Shown here: piece by piece, positions 36,638-43,246 of the stretch
How the letters are laid out: every line of letters begins with the position of its first letter
How positions within the stretch are numbered: the stretch's first letter is position 1
Assembly (NCBI GenBank): GCA_021820105.1
Contig: JAKAED010000013.1
Span: forward strand, 1-46,211
From: Actinomycetes bacterium
GTDB lineage: Bacteria; Actinomycetota; Thermoleophilia; Solirubrobacterales; Solirubrobacteraceae
Reading direction: 5' to 3'
DNA: 46,211 nucleotides
Notes under the pieces: model-generated
The model's database searches: none
The model's input: only the letters and a program-made list of their open reading frames with translations
Told to the model about the DNA's origin: nothing
Position numbers and translations under genes: made by a program

Positions 36638-36973
36638 TTATGACGCGCGCATAACCGCGCCACCGGAGGAGGGGGTCAAACAGGAAGCGACGAAAATTTT
36701 TCTGCCGAGCTTGCGAGGCGTGCCTTGAAAAAATTTCGGAGCGGTTTGACCCCCGGGGGAGGGGCGCGAGGATGCAGCGAGGCATGAACAAAGCCGCTGT
36801 CCCCAGTGCTGGGCGACAACGTGATCGCCGATCAGGAGTTCGATGGTCAGGGGGTCCTCGATGTGATGCCGCCTGGCTTGACGGTCCGGCTTGGTCGCCA
36901 GCGTGTTGAGTGATCGCCAGTCGTATTCGGCGGTGCCTGAGGTGACGCGGCCTGATGCCTCGGTCGGCGACAC
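36638..36973 (-). CDS. Possible small unknown gene or gene remnant upstream of ssb
   Basis: The minus-strand frame from GTG 36971-36973 gives 111 aa. The first 65 residues read like protein (YDWRSLNTLATKPDRQARRH, then IELLIGDHVVAQHWG) with reasonable codon use. The last 45 residues run across the large inverted repeat and look unlike protein. It may be a short gene whose end is artificial, or a remnant. No family recognised. Confidence 0.3.
   Translation of the reverse strand: MSPTEASGRVTSGTAEYDWRSLNTLATKPDRQARRHHIEDPLTIELLIGDHVVAQHWGQRLCSCLAASSRPSPGGQTAPKFFQGTPRKLGRKIFVASCLTPSSGGAVMRAS
36671..36754. repeat. Large two-part inverted repeat with AT-rich inner arms upstream of ssb
   Basis: Outer arms GGGGGTCAAAC (36671-36681) and GTTTGACCCCC (36744-36754) match perfectly. 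Inner arms CGAAAATTTTTC (36691-36702) and GAAAAAATTTCG (36727-36738) match with one mismatch, around a 24-base loop. The A/T blocks are rare in this high-GC window. It could extrude as a cruciform, act as a single-strand origin or as a second oriT-like site. The minus-strand copy of TTGACC may also be a -35 for ssb. Confidence 0.65.
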
Positions 36974-37468
36974 GCCGATCGCTGCGAGTGCGTGGGGTGT
37001 GTTGCGGGCCGCTTCACGGGGCAGCGACCTGCGAAATCAGCCCGAGGGTGCGTTGGGCGGTTCTACACGCGTCTGATAGGGACGTTCAGAGATCCGCTGC
37101 CGTGCGCGAGCGTGGCGCGGCGTCCGGTTCGACGCGAGTGGTGCGAGGTGTTGATGGTCCCGCCCTGCACTGTGGCGGCTTCCGTTGCAGAAGGCGCGCA
37201 GCGGAAGCGAGCGTCCGCCGCGGTCCTGAGCGGCCGCCAGGCAAGCGAAGCCCGGACCGCGGTGCGATGCGAACCGTTAGGTGAGCGAGCTGTCCCCGGT
37301 AGAGCAAGCGCGCAGCGCGAGCGACTGTCCGCGCGGTACTGAGCGGCCGCCAGGCAAGCGAAGCACGGACCGCGGCGCGGCGCGAACCGTTAGGTGAGCG
37401 AGCCGGCGCCGGTAGAGCGCGCGCGGCACGCGCGAACGAACACCGCGCGGCATCGGCGGTCGGACGGT
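36974..37468. other. Gene-free stretch holding a 114-bp tandem duplication
   Basis: No gene supported. Copies at 37194-37307 and 37308-37421 are imperfect repeats that share GAGCGGCCGCCAGGCAAGCG and GCGAACCGTTAGGTGAGCGA. In copy 1 CCGCGGTC (37218-37225) pairs with GACCGCGG (37255-37262); copy 2 keeps the inner six base pairs. A structured RNA, a protein-binding array or recent duplication are possible. Confidence 0.55.
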
Positions 37469-37714
37469 CTAGGAGAACGGCACCTCTGTGGCGTGTCCGG
37501 ACTCTCCCGGCGATTGACCCAGATCGACGGTGTAGGCGGCGACTGGCTGACCCGAGCCGTTGGAGAACAGGGTGACCCGAAGGACTGTTTCCTCGGGTTC
37601 GTGCAGATGGATCTGCACTGAGTCGCCCGGGTCGGCCTCAGCGAGCTGGGCGTCGACGAGTTCAGAGACGCGCAGCGCCTCCTGGAGCTGCTTCAGGTTG
37701 ACGACAACCGTCAT
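37469..37714 (-). CDS. Unknown 81-aa plasmid protein
   Basis: ATG at 37712-37714 preceded by CCACCT; an earlier in-frame ATG at 37741 is possible. Reads MTVVVNLKQLQEALRVSEL, then DSVQIHLHEPEETVLRVTLF and PVAAYTVDLG, a helix followed by beta strands. No family recognised. Last gene of a run of minus-strand small genes. Confidence 0.7.
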   Translation of the reverse strand: MTVVVNLKQLQEALRVSELVDAQLAEADPGDSVQIHLHEPEETVLRVTLFSNGSGQPVAAYTVDLGQSPGESGHATEVPFS

Positions 37715-37765
37715 AGGTGGCTCGCTTTGGTTGGGTTGCATGGTTTGCGCGACGGCATGTGCCGC

Positions 37766-37969
37766 TTAGGCGGCAGCCCGAGGCGGCTGCCGCAGCGCGA
37801 ACATCGAGTTCGGGAGATGCAGCGCCGCAGCCTCATAGGCTGTGGCGGTGTAGGAGTGCTGGGGATCGCCGCAGAGACAGCCGTAGGCGATGACGGCGGG
37901 GGTGCGGCCGACTAGCAGCGCGGTGTCAGGATCGGGCGCGCATACGGGGACGAGCGGCTGTGCGGTCAT
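37766..37969 (-). CDS. Unknown 67-aa plasmid protein
   Basis: ATG at 37967-37969 overlaps the upstream stop (ATGA), with GGAG eight bases upstream. Contains two cysteines close together (YGCLCGDPQH), possibly for metal. No family recognised; the overlap supports it as a real gene. Confidence 0.7.
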   Translation of the reverse strand: MTAQPLVPVCAPDPDTALLVGRTPAVIAYGCLCGDPQHSYTATAYEAAALHLPNSMFALRQPPRAAA

Positions 37970-38160
37970 AGTAAAGCTCCGATCTCCGCCGCCTCTGCGC
38001 GGCAGAGGTCGGCGGCCGCCTCGCACCATTCGCCTTGCGCGTAGAGGTCTCTGGCCTCAGCGTCGTGGTGAGCGTTGAGTGCCGCATCGGCGCGATCGTA
38101 TGCGGCGTGCGCGTCGGCGTCATGCCGGCGCGCACGCTCGATGAGTTGCTCGGCGGTCAT
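37966..38160 (-). CDS. Unknown 64-aa plasmid protein
   Basis: ATG at 38158-38160 overlaps the upstream stop (ATGA). Almost all helical and rich in Ala, Asp, His (IERARRHDADAHAAYDRADA). Looks like a short coiled helical pair. No family recognised. Confidence 0.7.
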   Translation of the reverse strand: MTAEQLIERARRHDADAHAAYDRADAALNAHHDAEARDLYAQGEWCEAAADLCRAEAAEIGALL

Positions 38161-38504
38161 GACGGCACCGCCTGCATCGCGACGAGCTTCGCTGCGATGC
38201 TCGGGTCGGGGGAGTTGATGATCGACTTGACCGTCGGCTCGTCGATCGGGGCCCAGCCGAGCGGGCAGAGGATGAGCGTGCGGTCGGTGCCGCTGAAGCT
38301 GATGATGTCGCCGAACGAGAGGGACGGGAGGCGGTAGCCGATTTCCCTCAGCCGGGCGGCGTCGTCGTGACTGTTGCGGTTGAAGTAACGGAAGATCGCC
38401 TCCGGGTCGGGGTCGGGAACGGACCCGCTCCAAAGGCAACCGGTCCGCTCGGGTGTGTCTGCCCCTGGGCAGTAGATCTCGATGGCTGTGGCGGTGGCGC
38501 TCAT
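38157..38504 (-). CDS. Unknown 115-aa plasmid protein
   Basis: ATG at 38502-38504 overlaps the upstream stop (ATGA) and its own stop overlaps the next start. Contains IEIYCPGADTPERTGCLWSG with two cysteines, FRYFNRNSHDDAARLREIGY and LILCPLGWAPID. Possibly a small metal-binding protein. No family recognised. Confidence 0.75.
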   Translation of the reverse strand: MSATATAIEIYCPGADTPERTGCLWSGSVPDPDPEAIFRYFNRNSHDDAARLREIGYRLPSLSFGDIISFSGTDRTLILCPLGWAPIDEPTVKSIINSPDPSIAAKLVAMQAVPS

Positions 38505-39019
38505 GCCGCCACCGCCTCGCGCACTGCGTCGGCGCCTGCGAGAACCTGCGCGTCCGCTTCGGCATCTGCCTTGGCCTTGCGGTTGGCCTGCGCGCGCAGC
38601 GCGATCGCCTCGGGCCAGGTGGTCGCCCCGTACTTCAGCATCACCGAGTAGGGCGAGGCCTTCTGCGCCTTGGGCGCAAGGAGGTGTGTGGCTGGGGCCT
38701 CGGTGAGCAGTGCCTCGCGCTCGAGCGGGCAGCGCCCGAGGCGGCGGGCCTGCTCCAGGTAGTCGGCGACGAGCGCGGCGAGGTGCGCCGCCGCGGAGGT
38801 GCCATCGGCGGTGGGGTCGGCCTCGACGCACCGCTCGATCAGATACGAGCGCGTGCCCTTGACGTGGTGCTCAGGCTCGTCGGTGAGGCGGACGTGGCCG
38901 AGCACTCGCTGCGCGTACAGGACGCGGACGCTACCGTCCGGCAGGGTGTAGGAACCCTGCCGGTGCTTTGGGCTGGTCTGCGTTGCGGGCAGGACCAGCT
39001 GTGTGAGTGTTGCGCTCAT
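38501..39019 (-). CDS. Unknown 172-aa plasmid protein
   Basis: ATG at 39017-39019. N-terminal half has beta character (GSYTLPDGSVRVLYAQRVLG, HVRLTDEPEHHVKGTRSYLI), the C-terminal half is a long charged Ala-rich helix ending AVREAVAA. First of four genes joined by ATGA overlaps. No family recognised. Confidence 0.75.
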   Translation of the reverse strand: MSATLTQLVLPATQTSPKHRQGSYTLPDGSVRVLYAQRVLGHVRLTDEPEHHVKGTRSYLIERCVEADPTADGTSAAAHLAALVADYLEQARRLGRCPLEREALLTEAPATHLLAPKAQKASPYSVMLKYGATTWPEAIALRAQANRKAKADAEADAQVLAGADAVREAVAA

Positions 39020-39059
39020 GGTCTGTGGTCTCCGTTGGTGCTCGGATGGTCTGGGCGCC

Positions 39060-39818
39060 TTAGCGGCGCGAGTTGTGGAGGGCGATCAGCCGGTCGAGTT
39101 CGGCGCGGGCCTCCTCGGCGGTGGCGACGGGGCGGACGGTCTCGCCGCACTTGGCCTGCATGTCGGCCAGGTACTTGGCCTGACGGGCGCTCGGCGCGGC
39201 GATCAGCTCGTCCAGCAGCTCCTGGGCGAGGTCGAACCGGGTCGGGATCTGGTCGACCTTGATGTGCTTCTGGGCCGCGAGCGACTTGATGTAGTCGATC
39301 TGGCCGTCGGTCGCTGGGCGGATGAGCGCCTCCGCGCCCATGCTGCGGGAGTCAGCGACCTGGACGCTGTAGGAGGCGTGTGAGCCGTACCCGACGGTCT
39401 CGGAGTGGCCGTCGTCGGTGAACCGCTGGGTGGCGGAGCGTCCGTCGCGGGCCTTGCGGGCGTCGAGTGCGCGTGCGCGCTTCTCCGCGGGGGTGAAGTT
39501 CCGCGCGGTGAGGTCGACCTGCATCGTGGTCGTGCGCCGGTAGTTGCCGCGGCGCCTGGTGCCGCCTTCGAGCATCATCAGGCGGTCGAGCTCGCGAGTG
39601 ACGAGGGCGCGGTCGGTGAGGTCGAGGTGGCTGATCGGCCGCCGATGCTTGGTGGCGAGCATCCGCAGCTTGGTGATCTGGTCGACCTTGGGGAACTGGT
39701 CGAGGGGCGTGTCCTCGGGGAAGTGGACGCCGATGGCGCGGAAGTCGAGGATCAGCTTGGTGCGCCGGCGCTCGGCGCGATCGGTTTCGTCTTGTGTGAG
39801 GGTGGTGGCCGTGCTCAT
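39060..39818 (-). CDS. Unknown 252-aa plasmid protein with ATDGQ-type repeat end
   Basis: ATG at 39816-39818 with AAGGAGC seven bases upstream. Very basic in the first half (DRAERRRTKLILDF, ALDARKARDGRSA). The last third contains PATDGQIDYIKSLAAQKHI and PSARQAKYLADMQAK, a pair of similar short helices. 'ATxxQ-x-x-I-x-x-L' motifs of this type occur at the ends of many phage and plasmid proteins of unknown role. A DNA-related role is inference. It precedes the four-gene chain by 40 bp. Confidence 0.8.
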   Translation of the reverse strand: MSTATTLTQDETDRAERRRTKLILDFRAIGVHFPEDTPLDQFPKVDQITKLRMLATKHRRPISHLDLTDRALVTRELDRLMMLEGGTRRRGNYRRTTTMQVDLTARNFTPAEKRARALDARKARDGRSATQRFTDDGHSETVGYGSHASYSVQVADSRSMGAEALIRPATDGQIDYIKSLAAQKHIKVDQIPTRFDLAQELLDELIAAPSARQAKYLADMQAKCGETVRPVATAEEARAELDRLIALHNSRR

Positions 39819-39880
39819 GGGGTTGCTCCTTGTGGGTCGTGGACTGGCCATGACGCGGATTGAGCGACGGGGTCCTCGCA

Positions 39881-39966
39881 GCGCAACTTGTCGAGCCGTT
39901 GAGCCGAGCCCGCTTGCGGGCGTTCCGGCGCTTGCGCCGGCGGCTCGACGGGTCGGCTGGTTGCGC
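39881..39966. ncRNA. Three-way-junction structured element (candidate RNA or DNA site)
   Basis: Nested pairings: GCGCAAC (39881-39887) with GTTGCGC (39960-39966); TCGAGCCG (39891-39898) with CGGCTCGA (39941-39948); inside these, hairpins GCCCGC/GCGGGC (39908-39921) and CCGGCG/CGCCGG (39925-39940). All arms are perfect. It lies in a gene-free 500-bp space and has no tRNA features. Function unknown. Confidence 0.5.
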
Positions 39967-40259
39967 GAGAATGAGGCCCTCCAGGGCCGGGCCCCGATGC
40001 TCAACTTGGCGTCAGGGACTGGACGCGACCCGCCTAGGAGACAACCTGAGCCCGCCGGCATTCGAGCCTGACTCAGTCGACTCTCGTGCGGAGCGAAGCT
40101 CCGTCTGACCCTGCCCCTGCCAGACCGGCAACTGGGCAACGTCACCTTCACCCAGACCGACCAGGTCTGCTTGCTGCTGCGCCCCGACAGGTGAGCTGGC
40201 CTGCCGCCCTGACCTGGACGACCGCCCGGGTACTTGAGCGGCCCGGCTTAAATGCGAAC
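39967..40259. other. Gene-free stretch with several short hairpins
   Basis: No gene supported. It contains CAGACC/GGTCTG near 40158-40173 and GGAGC-GAA-GCTCC near 40093. Together with the three-way junction upstream this makes a folded stretch of about 400 bp. Confidence 0.35.
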
Positions 40260-40281
40260 AGCCCGGACTTTCGCCCGGGCT
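40260..40281 (-). terminator. Hairpin after the 110-aa gene
   Basis: AGCCCGG and CCGGGCT with an eight-base loop, 34 bp after the stop at 40315; only a weak T-rich tail follows on the minus strand. Confidence 0.55.
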
Positions 40282-40314
40282 GCGCTGAGACTGCTGTGGC
40301 CGACCGCTGTGCGG

Positions 40315-40647
40315 TCAGGCGGCCGCTAGCTCGACCGTGGTTGTGGTCTGCTCGCCCTTGAGGTACTCGAAGATCAGGCGCTCGCGTTCGTGGGCCTGCT
40401 GCAGGTGCTCTACTGGCCGGTCTCGCGAATCGAGACAGTCGGTGTCCCGCGTGGCTGCTGCAGCCACTGTGCACGCACCACGGATCATTTGGGCGTCCGG
40501 GTCATTCTCACATAGCCGCTCGAGCATCATCCAGTGCCGCTGCATCGCCTGTGAGTCGTGTGTCCGCCACGCGTTCTCGTACTCGCCGACGTGGTGAGCG
40601 ATCTGTGCGGCTTGTTGCACTGCCGCACGCCTTCTGTCTGGCCTCAT
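40315..40647 (-). CDS. Unknown 110-aa helical plasmid protein
   Basis: ATG at 40645-40647 with CAGGAGC upstream. Mostly helical with His/Gln/Met/Trp (AQIAHHVGEYENAWRTHD, MQRHWMMLERLCE). No family recognised. Single-gene unit. Confidence 0.75.
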   Translation of the reverse strand: MRPDRRRAAVQQAAQIAHHVGEYENAWRTHDSQAMQRHWMMLERLCENDPDAQMIRGACTVAAAATRDTDCLDSRDRPVEHLQQAHERERLIFEYLKGEQTTTTVELAAA

Positions 40648-40697
40648 GTGCCTTGTGCTCCTGGGTAGATGACGGTGTTCAGTTCTGATAGAGGGGA

Positions 40698-41270
40698 TCA
40701 GGCGTTCGCCCGATCCAACCGGTAGACCGCCAGCCTCCCCTTAGCCCCGTTGCGCGTGGCCTGGATCCTTTCGATCGGGTGGCCGGCGCGGATGAGCTTC
40801 ATCACCACGTTTGAGGGGTTGCGGACTCCGAGGTCTCGAAGCTCTGTGGATGTGACACCTTCCGGCCGGTCGTGAAGGAGCGTCAGGACGGTGCGAGCGT
40901 GTGCCTTCTGCGCGGCCGACGGCGGCGACAAGGCCTCCCAGGTGACGAGCATGGCCCCGAGGCCTAGGTCGGGGTGGGGGTGCGCGGCGGGGGAGTCGAG
41001 CAGCGTGCGCTGGCGGTTCTGCAGCGCACGGGCGAACAGGGCCGCTGGTTCCAGGTTCAGCCGGTCGCAGAGGTGCGAGATGTTCTCCAGCGCACCAAGT
41101 ACGACTTGCTCTGCGGTCAAGGATGCTGCTTCGCGAGCGGTGTCGGCGCCGGCGCGCGCGATGGTGTAGCGATACGCGGCGTCCACGGCGGCATGGCCGC
41201 TGTCAGCCAGGCCTTCGGATGGTGCGATCGCCCGTTGGCGATCAACCTCAGCGAGGGAGGTGGTGGGCAT
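40698..41270 (-). CDS. Plasmid protein with C-terminal winged-helix-like domain
   Basis: 190 aa. N-terminal two thirds helical (VVLGALENISHLCDRLNLEP). The last 70 residues, VLTLLHDRPEGVTSTELRDLG, NPSNVVMKLIRAGHPIERIQ and RLAVYRLD, fit a winged-helix domain in which the wing returns to a Tyr-Arg strand. It probably binds DNA as a regulator. The start overlaps closely with the end of the 86-aa gene. Confidence 0.75.
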   Translation of the reverse strand: MPTTSLAEVDRQRAIAPSEGLADSGHAAVDAAYRYTIARAGADTAREAASLTAEQVVLGALENISHLCDRLNLEPAALFARALQNRQRTLLDSPAAHPHPDLGLGAMLVTWEALSPPSAAQKAHARTVLTLLHDRPEGVTSTELRDLGVRNPSNVVMKLIRAGHPIERIQATRNGAKGRLAVYRLDRANA

Positions 41271-41278
41271 CGTACGGT

Positions 41279-41539
41279 TCAGTCGGGTGAGCGCTGCTGG
41301 GCGCGACTCTGCTGTAGAGCGTCGTCGATCGTGTCGACGATCGGCCCGATCTGAGACCAGAGGTTGTCCTCGGCGGTGGCGTAGTCACCGTCGCCGAGGA
41401 CTTGGGCGATCGCGTTGGCGACCTGCGCGGGCGTGTAGGTGCCGACGTCGTAGCGATCAACGACAGCTCGAATGAGCGCGCCGAGCACGTTGTCGGGGTT
41501 GTAGTCCTCAGGCGGGGTGTCGGTGTCTGGTTGTGGCAT
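41279..41539 (-). CDS. Unknown 86-aa acidic plasmid protein
   Basis: ATG at 41537-41539. Acidic, with YNPDNVLGALIRAVVDRYDV, TPAQVANAIAQVLG and a helical end. No family recognised. Eight bp before the winged-helix gene and 40 bp after the previous one, so in one operon. Confidence 0.7.
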   Translation of the reverse strand: MPQPDTDTPPEDYNPDNVLGALIRAVVDRYDVGTYTPAQVANAIAQVLGDGDYATAEDNLWSQIGPIVDTIDDALQQSRAQQRSPD

Positions 41540-41579
41540 GGGCTTGTCGATGGGTCGTTCGGACAGTCATGTCCAAATC

Positions 41580-42059
41580 TCAGGTTGTGCTCCGGGTCGC
41601 GCCACTGATGCCGTTGGCATGGACGGCGATGGCACTGGCGAGCAGCACGGACAGGGTGTGCGCGAGCGACGTGTCTTGTTGGTAGGACTGAAACTCGTCC
41701 ACCCGATCGTCGCGGTCGCGGCGGGCGATGTCGCGCAGGCGAGCCTGGAGATGCGAGAGCAGCGAGGCGACTTCTTGGCCGGTCGTCACGGGGTCAACGG
41801 GACGGAGCGCGTAGTAGCGCTGGTTGGGGTAGCGGCCCCGCCATTCCCGGACCTGGTGGTCGAGGTCCTCCCACGAAATGGAGAGCGATGTGTGGAAGGT
41901 TGTATCGCGATACACGGGCTGGGAAGGCTCGCGGCCGAACTCGGAGACGAGTACGGCGCCACCGGCCTGAAAGAAGCACTCGGCTTCGCGGAGCGTGACG
42001 CGGTCGGCGAACGTGAGGATGCGAACCTGGTCGCCGACCCGGTCGGCGGGAAGGGTCAT
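41580..42059 (-). CDS. Unknown 159-aa plasmid protein
   Basis: ATG at 42057-42059 overlaps the upstream stop (ATGA). Starts MTLPADRVGDQVRILTFADR, then FQAGGAVLVSEFG and a long helical C-terminus (EVASLLSHLQARLRDIARRD). Ends in a hydrophobic stretch LAHTLSVLLASAIAVHANG that could be a membrane helix. No family recognised. Confidence 0.7.
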   Translation of the reverse strand: MTLPADRVGDQVRILTFADRVTLREAECFFQAGGAVLVSEFGREPSQPVYRDTTFHTSLSISWEDLDHQVREWRGRYPNQRYYALRPVDPVTTGQEVASLLSHLQARLRDIARRDRDDRVDEFQSYQQDTSLAHTLSVLLASAIAVHANGISGATRSTT

Positions 42060-42490
42060 GCTGCAGCCACCCGTGTCGCTCGCCATGTCGCGGTGATTGC
42101 GGCGTCCCAGCGCCGGCCGGTGTCGAGATCAACGACCGCGAGCGGCATCTCAACGAACGTGTCGTTGACGATGAACTCGACTGCGCGCGCCTTGGCGGCG
42201 CGCAGGGTGCCGTACAGCGGATAGAGGTAGTGGCGGTCCTCGTCGTGGGTGATCGCGCAGTAGGTGATCGCGCAGTAGCGGTCCGGTTCGAGCTCGGAGG
42301 CTGCGACCCGCGGCTCGGGGTCAAGCAGGCTCGGTCCGACACGCCTGGGGAAATAGAGCGCTGCGTCGGTTCCGGTTCCGCTGCGCGGGTCACCGACGGT
42401 GATGTCAAGCGAGGAGCAGAGCGCCAGCAGCGCCCGCTGGCGAGCGCTCAGCTCGAGCTGGGCATCGAGGAATGGTTGAGGGATGCGCAT
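42056..42490 (-). CDS. Unknown 144-aa plasmid protein
   Basis: ATG at 42488-42490 overlaps the upstream stop (TGATG). Contains FLDAQLELSARQRALLALC, DAALYFPRRVGPSLL and YLYPLYGTLRAAKARAVEF. Near the middle is a short tandem repeat CAITYCAIT. No family recognised. Confidence 0.7.
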   Translation of the reverse strand: MRIPQPFLDAQLELSARQRALLALCSSLDITVGDPRSGTGTDAALYFPRRVGPSLLDPEPRVAASELEPDRYCAITYCAITHDEDRHYLYPLYGTLRAAKARAVEFIVNDTFVEMPLAVVDLDTGRRWDAAITATWRATRVAAA

Positions 42491-42909
42491 CAGGCAGCCT
42501 GGAGCGACGGGGCAGAGCTGTAGACGGGCAACAGGGAGCGCAGGAAGTGGTTGCAGCGTGTCCGCCAGGTCTGCGCGTCGGTGGTCCGAGCCTCGCCGAG
42601 CATCGCGAGGATGTGCGCCGGGCAGGTGGCCTGCGCGGGGCATTCGTCCTCCACGTAGGTTGAGACGTTGAGCCAGTCACCGTCGCAGAGGTGCTCGACG
42701 GTGACGACGAGGACAGCGCACGCGGTGGTCGGCTCCAGCGTGTCGTAGTCGATCGCGCTGACGGCGGCGTACACGATCACGTCGAGCTGGTCAGGGGTGT
42801 CGGCGATGATTTGAATGGCGCTGTTGTCGTGGGTGACGCCGTACTGGTCGAGGTGGTCGACGAGCTGGTCGACGTGAAAGTTGGGGATGCGGGTGCTGAA
42901 GTGCTGCAT
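42490..42909 (-). CDS. Unknown 139-aa plasmid protein
   Basis: ATG at 42907-42909 with CAGGAGC upstream. Beta/alpha text (NSAIQIIADTPDQLDVIVYA, CAVLVVTVEHLCDGDW) and several cysteines in DECPAQATCPAH. No family recognised. Head of the chain 42490, 42056, 41580, 41279, 40698. Confidence 0.75.
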   Translation of the reverse strand: MQHFSTRIPNFHVDQLVDHLDQYGVTHDNSAIQIIADTPDQLDVIVYAAVSAIDYDTLEPTTACAVLVVTVEHLCDGDWLNVSTYVEDECPAQATCPAHILAMLGEARTTDAQTWRTRCNHFLRSLLPVYSSAPSLQAA

Positions 42910-42924
42910 GGCGATGGCTCCTGG

Positions 42925-43125
42925 TTAGTGGTCGATGTCGCCGGCGCGCAGGCGGGCTTTTAGTGAGCGGCGCTCAGCGCGATTGGCGGCCGTGTTGGTC
43001 TTGGCGTGCGTGCCGCCCTTGCGCGCGCGTGCGGCGCGGGCGACGCCTGAGGGAACCGACAGCGTCAGGCGCTCAAGGTCTGTGAGCGCCCGTGTTGCAG
43101 TGGGGCTGTGGGGCTTCCTTGCCAT
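42925..43125 (-). CDS. Unknown 66-aa very basic protein
   Basis: ATG at 43123-43125. Rich in Arg, Lys and Ala (LERLTLSVPSGVARAARARK, ANRAERRSLKARLRAG). Could bind nucleic acid non-specifically. Short and low in complexity, so less certain than its neighbours. Confidence 0.5.
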   Translation of the reverse strand: MARKPHSPTATRALTDLERLTLSVPSGVARAARARKGGTHAKTNTAANRAERRSLKARLRAGDIDH

Positions 43126-43184
43126 AGCCCGAAGCCAGCAAAGCCGGAAGGCTTTGCGATCGCGCGTCGGGCGGCAAGGGGGCC

Positions 43185-43231
43185 CCGCGGTGGACGGATC
43201 GCGCGACCGGCTTCGGGACGACCCACCGCGG
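43185..43231. repeat. Inverted repeat after the protease gene
   Basis: CCGCGGTGG (43185-43193) pairs with CCACCGCGG (43223-43231), 29 bases apart, just beyond the protease stop at 43247. No T-run. May act as transcript end. Confidence 0.5.
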
Positions 43232-43246
43232 CCTTGGACTAGCGAC

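Noticed and set aside
39881..39966. tRNA-like fold
   Set aside because: No anticodon arm of correct size, no T-loop sequence and no acceptor end; the fold is a three-way junction only.
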